A stretch of DNA of 5,736 bases from Candidatus Roizmanbacteria bacterium CG09_land_8_20_14_0_10_41_9 (lineage in GTDB: Bacteria; Patescibacteriota; Microgenomatia; UBA1406; GWC2-37-13). Under the pieces are notes generated by a model. The model did no database searches, was not told where the DNA came from, and saw only the letters and a list, made by a program, of their open reading frames with translations. Shown in pieces: positions 1 to 5,736 of the stretch (position 1 is the stretch's first letter; the number at the start of each line of letters is the position of its first letter). Both the position numbers and the translations under genes were made by a program. Location: positions 1 to 5,736 of the forward strand of contig PEZG01000073.1 of the NCBI GenBank assembly GCA_002774185.1, given 5' to 3'.

Positions 1-1
1 G

Positions 2-415
2 ACTTTACCAGTAAAGGAAAAACAGATCCAAAGATTTTGGCATCTTGTGGATGCTTCTTCCCGGCCACTCGGAAGGATGATTCCTGAAGTGATCCGCTTG
101 CTTGAAGGGAAGAATAAAGTTACCTATGTTCCCCATTTGGACATGGGGGATTATGTTATCGTTGTCAACGCCAAAAAGGTATTAGTTTCAGGCAAGAAGG
201 AGCAACAAAAAACCTATACGCGTTTTTCTGGATATCCAGGAGGGCTTAAGACCATTTCGTTCCAAAAAATGAAAGAGGATCATCCTGAAGAAATTATCCG
301 CCATGCAGTTTCTGGAATGCTTCCAAAAAACAAGCTGAAAAAGAAACGATTGGCGCGACTTTTCATATTTCCAGATGAAAATCATCCATACGAAACAAAA
401 TTAAAAGAACATTAA
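2..415 (+). CDS. rplM: 50S ribosomal protein L13, 5'-partial
   Basis: L13 is an early-assembling protein of the large ribosomal subunit that binds 23S rRNA. The reading frame is open to the left edge, so the gene begins just outside the window; 137 residues are visible against about 142 for the family, so only a few are missing. Diagnostic segments are WHLVDA (visible residues 13-18), PLGR (22-25), PHLDMGD (44-50), VVNAKKV, SGYPGGLK (76-83) and MLPKNKL (106-112). The usual HSGYPGG or HTGHIGG segment reads FSGYPGG here. A GTG at 47 could be taken as a start, but conserved L13 sequence (the WHL of WHLVDA) lies upstream of it in the same frame. The gene ends in TAA, and rpsI follows after 4 nt, the classic bacterial L13-S9 pair. 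Identity is secure from sequence; the CPR-like character of the C-terminal half is judged from memory of the family. Confidence 0.97.
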   Translation, partial: TLPVKEKQIQRFWHLVDASSRPLGRMIPEVIRLLEGKNKVTYVPHLDMGDYVIVVNAKKVLVSGKKEQQKTYTRFSGYPGGLKTISFQKMKEDHPEEIIRHAVSGMLPKNKLKKKRLARLFIFPDENHPYETKLKEH

Positions 416-419
416 TCCT

Positions 420-878
420 ATGCCAAAAAAAACCAAGAAGGTTACCTATTACGAAGGAATCGGAAGAAGGAAGGAATCTGTTGCAAGAGTCCGGTTATAC
501 ATCGTGGCTGGAAAAGATAAGACCGTAACTGTCGGGAGTCAGAAAATTAAAGTAGGCTCCCTATATGTCAACAAGAATCCTATTGAAAAATTATTTGGGG
601 CTAGCCATGAGAAATCTCAGTATCTGGCACTTCTCAAGCTGACAGGAAGTGAAGATCGGTTTGCGATTTCCATACTGGCTAGGGGAGGCGGAAGGACGGG
701 GCAACTGGAAGCGATCATCCATGGTCTTGCCCATGCCCTGGACAAAGTCGATACCGATGCCTACCACAGCCTTATCAAAAAAGAAGGATACTTTACCCGT
801 GATCCCCGAGTCAGACAACGTCGTCACGTTGGTACCGGAGGGAAAGCGCGAAGAGCAAAGCAATCCCCAAAGCGGTAA
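420..878 (+). CDS. rpsI: 30S ribosomal protein S9
   Basis: S9 is a small-subunit protein whose basic C-terminal tail reaches the P-site tRNA. The 152-residue product carries the N-terminal YYEGIGRRKESVARVRL block (10-26), the family signature GGGRTGQLEAIIHGLAHAL (89-107) and the YFTRDPRVRQRR segment (124-135). It is longer than the usual ~130 residues, partly because of a short N-terminal extension and a longer strand-loop region around residues 27-50. The tail is unusual: VGTGGKARRAKQSPKR (137-152) in place of the common GLRKARRxPQFSKR. It keeps the terminal basic KR but has lost the PQFS segment. I recall this tail type from Microgenomates-like CPR bacteria, not from a search. The ATG lies 4 nt after the rplM stop with no Shine-Dalgarno sequence, so translation is probably coupled to rplM. 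An A8 run lies at 425-432 near the start, but the frame is intact. Confidence 0.97.
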   Translation: MPKKTKKVTYYEGIGRRKESVARVRLYIVAGKDKTVTVGSQKIKVGSLYVNKNPIEKLFGASHEKSQYLALLKLTGSEDRFAISILARGGGRTGQLEAIIHGLAHALDKVDTDAYHSLIKKEGYFTRDPRVRQRRHVGTGGKARRAKQSPKR

Positions 879-883
879 TCACT

Positions 884-892
884 TGCTATACT
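884..892 (+). promoter_or_regulatory. Candidate extended -10 promoter for the glycan operon
   Basis: The 20-nt spacer between rpsI and the first glycosyltransferase contains TGCTATACT: a TGn extension (884-886) plus a -10 hexamer TATACT (887-892) that matches TATAAT at five of six positions. A hexamer 17 bp upstream (864-869, TCCCCA) is a poor -35, which extended -10 promoters tolerate. With normal spacing, transcription would begin at about position 899, the A of the downstream ATG, giving a leaderless or nearly leaderless mRNA. No Shine-Dalgarno sequence precedes that ATG, which fits. The motif is seen directly; its activity is inference, and in an AT-rich spacer a chance match is possible. 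Confidence 0.4.
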
Positions 893-898
893 ATTTGT

Positions 899-1798
899 AT
901 GCAAGATCTTTCCATTATTATCCTTTCTTACAACACTAAAGAAATAACGCAGCGCTGTTTAAATTCCCTCCACAAAACTCTATTGAGTAGAACGTCCAAG
1001 ATCACTTACGAAATCATTATAATCGACAACGGTTCATCCGATGGTTCCGGTGACATGTTACTCCAGTGGAAGGAAAGCAATATGAATTTTTCTCATCCCA
1101 TACAAGTCGTATTAAATAAAAAAAACACCGGGTTTCCGAAAGGTAATAATCAAGGATTCTTGATTTCAAACGGAAGATATATATTGTTTTCCAATTCTGA
1201 CATCATTTGGAATGATTTATCGTTTGAAAATCTTATTGCGCATTTAGACAGAAATAAAGATATAGGGGCTCTTACGGTAAAAGTAGTTCTCCCAAATGGA
1301 AAAATCGATCCCGCATCCCACCGGGGTTTCCCAACAATCTGGAATGCATTCACTTACTTTTTCAAATTAGAGAGAATCTTCGGATCGATTCCTTTAATTG
1401 GACGAGCGTTCGGAGGATACCATCTGACCTATCTTGATTTATCCGCCATTCACGAAATAGATTCACCCACAGGCGCATTTTATTTGACTCGTAGGGAAAT
1501 CCTGCAACGAGTCGGGGGTTTTGATGAACAATTTTTCATGTATGGGGAAGATCTCGATCTGTCCTTCAGGATAAAAGAACTAGGATATAAGATCATCTAT
1601 TATCCTTTGTATTCTGTTACTCATTTAAAATATGCGAGCGGACTGAAAACCAAGGATGGACGAATAAAAACCCTAACAAAAAAATACTTTTTTGACGCGA
1701 TGGTGATATTTTATCGCAAACACTATGAGAAACATAACCTGTTCATTGTGAATAAATTTGTGTACTCGATTATCCATTTAAAAAACATCCTTTCATGA
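899..1798 (+). CDS. Family 2 glycosyltransferase, rhamnosyltransferase (WbbL)-like
   Basis: This 299-residue, probably cytoplasmic or membrane-associated enzyme should transfer a sugar from a nucleotide donor to a growing lipid-linked glycan. It has the GT-A fold layout: LSIIILSYNT (4-13), EIIIIDNGSSDGS (38-50), NTGFPKGNNQG (76-86) for nucleotide binding, an NSD version of the metal-binding DXD motif (99-101), SPTGAFYLTRREIL (189-202) and GGFDEQFFMYGEDLDLSFR (206-224), with E217-D218 as the likely catalytic acidic pair. The NTGFxKGNN and MYGEDLDL pattern is typical of the WbbL-like group, many of which use dTDP-rhamnose. No rhamnose synthesis gene is in the window, so the donor is unproven. 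The start sits directly before the conserved first strand and has no ribosome binding site. The stop overlaps the next gene by 4 nt (ATGA). GC is clearly lower than in rpsI. Confidence 0.88.
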   Translation: MQDLSIIILSYNTKEITQRCLNSLHKTLLSRTSKITYEIIIIDNGSSDGSGDMLLQWKESNMNFSHPIQVVLNKKNTGFPKGNNQGFLISNGRYILFSNSDIIWNDLSFENLIAHLDRNKDIGALTVKVVLPNGKIDPASHRGFPTIWNAFTYFFKLERIFGSIPLIGRAFGGYHLTYLDLSAIHEIDSPTGAFYLTRREILQRVGGFDEQFFMYGEDLDLSFRIKELGYKIIYYPLYSVTHLKYASGLKTKDGRIKTLTKKYFFDAMVIFYRKHYEKHNLFIVNKFVYSIIHLKNILS

Positions 1799-2913
1799 TG
1801 AAAAGAATCGGAATTGACTGCAGGTTGTATTTCCAAACAGGGGTGGGAGTGTATTTGCGTAATTTACTTCACCATTTGGAGAAACAACCCCATGAGGATA
1901 TAGTATTTTACCTATACGTTATGGACACAGATGCTCCCCGCATCCAATTCGAGAATAAAAAATTTGTTAAACGAATCACGGATTGTCGCTGGCACAGTAT
2001 AAAAGAGCAGCTCTTTTTCACGCAAACTCTAAATAAAGACAATCTTGATCTCATGCATTTTACGTACTTCAGTTATCCAATCCTGTACAGAAAAAAATTC
2101 ATTGCTACGGTTCATGACGTGACGCCCTTTTTATTTAAAACCGGTAAAGCATCCACTAAAAACTTTTTGTTTTATACCATAAAGCACGCATTTTTTCGAT
2201 TCATTTTTAATAATCAACTGGATCATGCCCGGGCCATTATTACTCCGACACACACCGTGAAGAAACAAATAATCTCTCTTTTCGGAGAAAAATACGGTCC
2301 CAAAATAACTCCTCTTTATGAAGGGATGGACTATAGTTTGGTCCATGCAAAACCGAATGCGAATCTCAAAGAAAAATACTTGAAACCATTCCTCATATAC
2401 GTAGGAAATTTCTATCCCCATAAGAATGTTGAGCGACTCATACGCGCTTTCTCTCGGGTTGAGCAGGATGTTCAATTAATCCTTATCGGGCCAAACGATT
2501 TTTTCTCAAAGCGCTTGTCCAAATTAATCCTCAGGTTGAAACAGGAAAAAAGGATATTTTTTTATCACGATCCGATCCCCGATGACTTGGTTTTCTTCTA
2601 TAGGAACGCTCAGGCATTGGTACATCCATCTCTCAGTGAGGGATTCGGATTACCGATTGTTGAGGCAGCCTATTTTAATTTACTGATTATCGCATCAAAT
2701 ATAGAAATATTTAAGGAGCTCTTAGACGACAGATACATTCCGTTCCATCCCCTCCACGTTGCCGACATACAAAACAAGATAACCTATGCATTGGTTAACC
2801 GCGTACGATACCGGTATGACGATATGATATCTAAATATTCGTTTGGAGAGATGACGAGAGGAACGTTGCATATTTATCGAAGAGCGCTTGATTCAGATAG
2901 CATGCAGAGATAA
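1795..2913 (+). CDS. Family 4 glycosyltransferase (GT-B), MtfB-like mannosyltransferase candidate
   Basis: This 372-residue retaining glycosyltransferase has the two-domain GT-B layout. The N-terminal acceptor domain has RIGIDCRLYFQTGVGVYLRNL (4-24, glycine-rich loop), ATVHDVTPF (104-112) and IITPTHTVKKQI (148-159). The C-terminal donor domain has IYVGNFYPHKNVERLIRAF (201-219, with K210), LILIGP (228-233) and HPSLSEGFGLPIVEA (277-291). This last segment holds the EX7E motif (E282 and E290) that contacts the donor sugar. The closest group I recognise is the GT4 set that includes O-antigen mannosyltransferases such as MtfB; the GDP-mannose enzyme encoded two genes downstream makes mannose a reasonable donor, but this is inference. 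Two ATG codons in tandem (1795 and 1798) could each be the start; the first gives an ATGA overlap with the preceding stop. There is no Shine-Dalgarno sequence, so coupled translation is likely. Confidence 0.88.
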   Translation: MMKRIGIDCRLYFQTGVGVYLRNLLHHLEKQPHEDIVFYLYVMDTDAPRIQFENKKFVKRITDCRWHSIKEQLFFTQTLNKDNLDLMHFTYFSYPILYRKKFIATVHDVTPFLFKTGKASTKNFLFYTIKHAFFRFIFNNQLDHARAIITPTHTVKKQIISLFGEKYGPKITPLYEGMDYSLVHAKPNANLKEKYLKPFLIYVGNFYPHKNVERLIRAFSRVEQDVQLILIGPNDFFSKRLSKLILRLKQEKRIFFYHDPIPDDLVFFYRNAQALVHPSLSEGFGLPIVEAAYFNLLIIASNIEIFKELLDDRYIPFHPLHVADIQNKITYALVNRVRYRYDDMISKYSFGEMTRGTLHIYRRALDSDSMQR

Positions 2914-2920
2914 CTATTCT

Positions 2921-4045
2921 ATGTCAAAATGTGTGAAAACCGCCATTGTCTACGACTGGATCGATAAATGGGGAGGGGTTGAGCGGATTCTCCTTATGGT
3001 CCGCCAACTCTTTCCACACGCGGATTTCTTTACATCATACGTGGATTTTGAGAAGGCACGCTGGGCGAAAAACATCCCCATAAAAACCTCCTTTATCCAA
3101 CAGTTTCCTACGGTCATCAGATCAAGCAGAATTCTTTCCCTTCCCTTTTATCCATATTGTTTTGAGACGCTGAACCTCAACGAATACCGTCTTGTTTTCT
3201 CGATAAGCTCATCTTTCGCGAAATCGGTCATTACAAAACCTGGTGTTGTCCACATTTCCTATATATTAACGCCGATGAGATATGTATGGTTGTATCCGGA
3301 TTTTTACACAAATTCTTGCGTTAAGAGAATTGTGACATCTCCGTATATGTTCTACTTGAAGAAATGGGATTTCGTTGCTGCTCAACGACCAGACCATTTA
3401 ATTTCCATTTCTCGAGCCGTCGCTTCGCGATGTCAGACTTATTACCACAGGCATTCGGACGTGGTGTACCCGCCATTTGATGAGGAATACTGGAATCATA
3501 CCGGTATCCATGCTAAAGCACCAAGAATCCCAAACTATTTTCTTGTTGTCTCTCGATTGGAACCGTATAAATCCCTAGACTTGGTCATACGAGCGTTCAA
3601 CAAACTAAAGAAACACACCTTACTCATTATTGGGGAAGGAAGCCAAGAACGATACTTGAAAAGAATTTCCAACGGCAACATCCTTTTCTTGAAGAAAGTG
3701 ACGGATAAGGAACTGGTGGGATATTATCGTCGTGCACAAGCGCTGATCATGCCTCAGGAGGAAGACTTCGGATACGTTGCATTAGAAGCGCAATTCTTTG
3801 GGTGTCCGGTAATCGCATTCCGGAAGGGAGGAGCTATGGAGACGATTATAGAGGGTAAAACCGGTATATTTTTCGATCGGCAGGACGAAATTTCACTCAG
3901 AAATGCCATTGAAAGATATCATACAATATCATACAATTTAAGTACTAATACCAAGATATACGGGGTAAAGTCGGTGGCGCGGTTTGGAAAAAATACATTC
4001 GAAAACAATCTGATGCAGTTTATCAATTCAAAATTAACCCTATGA
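2921..4045 (+). CDS. Family 4 glycosyltransferase, WbaZ-like
   Basis: This 374-residue GT-B glycosyltransferase is of a different subgroup from its upstream neighbour. The N-terminal domain has AIVYDWIDKWGGVERIL (8-24) with the glycine-rich loop, the WbaZ-type block ILTPMRYVW (115-123), where the usual His before Thr-Pro is Leu, and DHLISISRAVASR (158-170). The donor domain has FLVVSRLEPYKSLDLVIRAF (207-226, with R212 and K217), LLIIGEGSQ (234-242) and MPQEEDFGYVALEA (277-290), which supplies the EX7E pair E281 and E289. WbaZ relatives are mannosyltransferases of O-antigen synthesis, so a GDP-mannose donor is plausible but unproven. The start chosen is the ATG 7 nt after the preceding stop; a TTG at 2888 is in frame but would add 11 atypical residues inside the upstream gene. 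No Shine-Dalgarno sequence is visible. The stop overlaps manC by 4 nt (ATGA). A 10-bp tandem duplication lies near the 3' end. Confidence 0.88.
   Translation: MSKCVKTAIVYDWIDKWGGVERILLMVRQLFPHADFFTSYVDFEKARWAKNIPIKTSFIQQFPTVIRSSRILSLPFYPYCFETLNLNEYRLVFSISSSFAKSVITKPGVVHISYILTPMRYVWLYPDFYTNSCVKRIVTSPYMFYLKKWDFVAAQRPDHLISISRAVASRCQTYYHRHSDVVYPPFDEEYWNHTGIHAKAPRIPNYFLVVSRLEPYKSLDLVIRAFNKLKKHTLLIIGEGSQERYLKRISNGNILFLKKVTDKELVGYYRRAQALIMPQEEDFGYVALEAQFFGCPVIAFRKGGAMETIIEGKTGIFFDRQDEISLRNAIERYHTISYNLSTNTKIYGVKSVARFGKNTFENNLMQFINSKLTL
3916..3935 (+). repeat. 10-bp tandem duplication (ATATCATACA x2)
   Basis: Two perfect adjacent copies of ATATCATACA lie inside the WbaZ-like glycosyltransferase gene and encode part of the YHTISYN stretch (residues 333-339). 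The unit is not a multiple of three, so gain or loss of one copy would shift the frame and replace the last ~35 residues. The frame as read continues into a family-like C-terminus, so the two-copy state appears functional. Confidence 0.8.
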
Positions 4046-5127
4046 AAGCAATCATTTTTGCCGGGGGAGCCGGAACACGATTATGGCCCCTTTCGCGCAA
4101 GAAATCTCCCAAGCAATTCGAAAAACTCATCGGCGAAAAATCTACCCTGCAGCTCACTGTGGAACGCCTAATTCCAGAACTATCTTACTCCGACATTTAC
4201 ATTTCGACAAACATTATCTATAAGAATACCGTTAGGGAACAACTTCCGGAAATACCAGAGGAAAATTTCATATTTGAACCGGAAAAAAAAGACGTAGGAC
4301 CCGCAATCGCCCTCGCAATGGGGATTTTCTATCGATTGAATCCAAACGAACCCGTAGCAATACTGTGGAGCGATCACCTGGTGAAAAACGTATCGCTGTT
4401 CAAAAAAGTAATCAAATGCGCGGACGAGTATATCCAAAAAAATTCCAATAAAATTATTTTTATAGCTCACAAGCCGCGGTATGCGAGCGTGAATTTGGGA
4501 TATATTCACATCGGACAAAAAAAACAAACCGTTAATGGGATCCATTTCTATCAGTTTGAGGGATTCAAATATAAACCTGATGAAAATACCGCAAAGGATT
4601 TTTTTAATTCTGGAGCGTATGCCTGGAATTTAGGCTATTTCGTTACAACGTCCGGTTTTATCTACGGAGCGTTCAAGCGATTCGCACCAAATATTTATTC
4701 CAACACAGAAAATATTCTCTCGTCATACGGAAAAAAAGGATATGAGAGTGAACTGAAGAAACGATACGGGAGGATTGAAAGCATTAGTTTCGACAACGCG
4801 GTCTTGGAGAATTTGGATAAACAGGATGCCTTGGTTATTGTTGAAGACATCGGATGGAGCGACGTGGGAGCTTGGGAAGCCTTAAAAGAAGCTTTAGAGG
4901 ATCATCCGAATGGGAATGTTGTGCGAGGGAAAGTCCACTGTGAACATGTGGGAGACTCGTTAATTTATAACTACGAAGACCATAAACTCATGGCATGTAT
5001 GGATTTAGATGAATTAATTATCGTGAATACACCCGATGTACTGTTGGTAACGAAAAAATCCTCAGTTTCCAAAATCACCAAGCTTACTGAGAGTTTTAAG
5101 GGTACTGAGCATGAAAAATTAACATGA
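4042..5127 (+). CDS. manC: Mannose-1-phosphate guanylyltransferase (short, single-domain form)
   Basis: The enzyme joins mannose-1-phosphate and GTP to give GDP-mannose and pyrophosphate, supplying activated mannose in the cytoplasm. The 361-residue sequence has the nucleotidyltransferase signature FAGGAGTRLWPLSRKKSPKQF (6-26), FEPEKKDVGPAIALAMG (78-94), the SDH metal/nucleotide site (110-112, preceded by Trp where Pro or Ala is more usual), the sugar-binding NSGAYAWN (189-196) and GWSDVGAWEAL (271-281), followed by a beta-rich tail with IIVNTPDVLLV. It stops where bifunctional ManC/AlgA proteins (~470 residues) continue into a cupin phosphomannose isomerase domain, so it is the monofunctional form; Man-1-P must come from other genes. 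The usual FVEKP motif reads FKYKP (175-179): the Lys is kept and the Glu is replaced by Tyr. The start overlaps the preceding stop by 4 nt, and the stop overlaps the next start in the same way. The assignment is firm; a related hexose-1-phosphate as substrate is possible but less likely. Confidence 0.92.
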   Translation: MKAIIFAGGAGTRLWPLSRKKSPKQFEKLIGEKSTLQLTVERLIPELSYSDIYISTNIIYKNTVREQLPEIPEENFIFEPEKKDVGPAIALAMGIFYRLNPNEPVAILWSDHLVKNVSLFKKVIKCADEYIQKNSNKIIFIAHKPRYASVNLGYIHIGQKKQTVNGIHFYQFEGFKYKPDENTAKDFFNSGAYAWNLGYFVTTSGFIYGAFKRFAPNIYSNTENILSSYGKKGYESELKKRYGRIESISFDNAVLENLDKQDALVIVEDIGWSDVGAWEALKEALEDHPNGNVVRGKVHCEHVGDSLIYNYEDHKLMACMDLDELIIVNTPDVLLVTKKSSVSKITKLTESFKGTEHEKLT

Positions 5128-5736
5128 AAAGAAAAACCATATCTTTGCAACGTTTTTTTTCAGGGAGGTTCTATTATCGATATATCAAGCGCATGGTGGA
5201 TGTAATCGGATCCATCATCCTCTTAATCACATTTTCTCCAATATTCCTCATCACTGCTCTCGCAATTATGCTAGATTCAAACGGTCCTATCCTTGCGGAT
5301 GTCCCGGAGCGAGTCGGTGAAGGAGGAAGGCGCTTCAAAATGTTCAAATTCCGCTCTATGATCGTGAATGCCCATTTCTTACTTCGTACAGACCCTCGGT
5401 TTAAATCATTGTTTGAAGAATACAAAAAAGGGAGTTACAAGCTAAAAAATGATCCCCGGGTAACAGGGGTAGGGAAATTCATACGAAAACATTCCATCGA
5501 TGAAATCCCACAACTCCTCAATGTATTGAGAGGTGAAATGAGTGTGGTTGGGCCCAGGGCTTATTATCCGGATGAACTTGAAAATCAACAGGAAAAATTT
5601 CCCCATACCAAACAGTTGGTTCGAAAAGTACTTTCTGTCAAACCTGGAGTCACAGGTTTGTGGCAAGTATCCGGACGGTCTGAGATCAACTTCGAAAAAC
5701 GAGTATCCATTGACGCCAAGTATGTGGATGGTATAT
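5124..5736 (+). CDS. Polyprenyl-phosphate sugar-1-phosphate transferase (WbaP/PglC superfamily), 3'-partial
   Basis: This monotopic membrane enzyme starts glycan synthesis by moving a sugar-1-phosphate from a nucleotide sugar to polyprenyl phosphate. The frame is open to the right edge (204 residues visible). KRMVDVIGS (22-30) leads into a hydrophobic segment (about 27-48) with the Ser-Pro pair (S38-P39) expected of the re-entrant membrane helix. Then follow ERVGEGGRRFKMFKFRSM (62-79), the catalytic Asp-Glu pair in IDEIPQLLNVLRGEMSVVGPR (125-145; D126, E127) and KPGVTGLWQVSGRSE (173-187). The ~30-residue stretch between KFRSM and KNDPRVT is longer than in PglC and resembles WbaP. It lacks the N-terminal four-helix domain of full-length WbaP, so it is a short catalytic-only form. 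Two conserved spots differ: ADVPERVG instead of xFxQxRVG, and GPRA instead of GPRP. The ATG overlaps the manC stop (ATGA). The sugar transferred cannot be read from the sequence; glucose, galactose or mannose phosphate are candidates. Confidence 0.92.
   Translation, partial: MKRKTISLQRFFSGRFYYRYIKRMVDVIGSIILLITFSPIFLITALAIMLDSNGPILADVPERVGEGGRRFKMFKFRSMIVNAHFLLRTDPRFKSLFEEYKKGSYKLKNDPRVTGVGKFIRKHSIDEIPQLLNVLRGEMSVVGPRAYYPDELENQQEKFPHTKQLVRKVLSVKPGVTGLWQVSGRSEINFEKRVSIDAKYVDGI

Noticed and set aside
47..415. GTG at 47 as the start of L13
   Set aside because: The frame is open to the left edge and encodes conserved L13 sequence (WHL before VDA) upstream of 47, so the true start is outside the window.
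649..939. Extra + strand open frame across the rpsI/glycosyltransferase junction
   Set aside because: It overlaps the conserved S9 frame and its translation shows no recognisable motif; it is an out-of-frame shadow.
2888..2920. TTG start for the WbaZ-like glycosyltransferase
   Set aside because: It would add 11 residues without family resemblance and a 26-nt overlap with the upstream gene; the ATG at 2921 sits just before the conserved first strand.
1795..4045. The two GT4 genes as a recent tandem duplication
   Set aside because: They share only fold-level motifs (glycine-rich loop, EX7E) and belong to different subgroups, so they are not recent copies.
425..4524. A8 runs (425-432, 1118-1125, 4283-4290, 4517-4524) as programmed slippage sites
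   Set aside because: All lie in intact frames without a slippage-stimulating context, and Lys-rich coding in AT-rich DNA produces such runs by chance.
899..5127. Alternative genetic code (TGA as Gly, as in Gracilibacteria)
   Set aside because: TGA ends three genes at sensible family lengths in ATGA overlaps, and no conserved Gly is encoded by TGA.
5153..5160. T8 run as an intrinsic terminator after manC
   Set aside because: No stable GC-rich hairpin precedes it, and it lies within the first codons of the sugar-phosphate transferase, which is coupled to manC.
188..5666. Several open frames on the - strand
   Set aside because: Each lies opposite a conserved + strand gene, shows no family motif and has no plausible start context.

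Overview
The window looks like a piece of a bacterial chromosome, probably from the Candidate Phyla Radiation (Patescibacteria) and most likely near Microgenomates. This rests on protein resemblance, not on a search. The S9 protein ends in a glycine/lysine-rich tail (VGTGGKARRAKQSPKR) in place of the common bacterial ...PQFSKR ending, and the L13 C-terminal half (MLPKNKLKKKRLARL...NHPYE) reads like the CPR form. The genes are compact, TGA is used as a genuine stop, and none of the visible start codons has a clear Shine-Dalgarno sequence. All genes lie on the + strand.

Region 1 (1-878) is the end of a conserved ribosomal pair: rplM (L13, missing only its first few residues) and rpsI (S9), 4 nt apart. 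Region 2 (879-898) is a 20-nt spacer holding a good extended -10 element, TGCTATACT. Its predicted transcription start falls on or next to the A of the next ATG, so the downstream operon may be read from a leaderless mRNA. Region 3 (899-5736) is a surface-glycan cluster: a GT2 rhamnosyltransferase-like enzyme, two GT4 glycosyltransferases of different subfamilies, a mannose-1-phosphate guanylyltransferase (manC type) and, cut by the window end, a polyprenyl-phosphate sugar-1-phosphate transferase of the WbaP type. Three of the four junctions inside the cluster are 4-nt ATGA overlaps and the fourth is a 7-nt gap, which indicates one translationally coupled operon.

Together these genes would start a lipid-linked glycan (sugar-phosphate transferase), supply GDP-mannose (ManC) and extend the chain (GT2 and two GT4s, at least one plausibly a mannosyltransferase). 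The product is probably a capsule-like or S-layer-linked cell-surface polysaccharide. No flippase, polymerase or dTDP-rhamnose gene is visible, so the cluster probably continues to the right. By hand count GC falls from about 47% in rpsI (421-840) to about 36% in the first glycosyltransferase (1081-1440), as expected where an accessory surface locus abuts a core ribosomal locus.

I see no RNA gene, CRISPR array, insertion sequence or clear intrinsic terminator, and no gene-free stretch longer than 20 nt. I did not find a wholly new system. The notable points are the ribosome/glycan junction, the possible leaderless promoter, the start codons without Shine-Dalgarno sequences, and a few changed family motifs.
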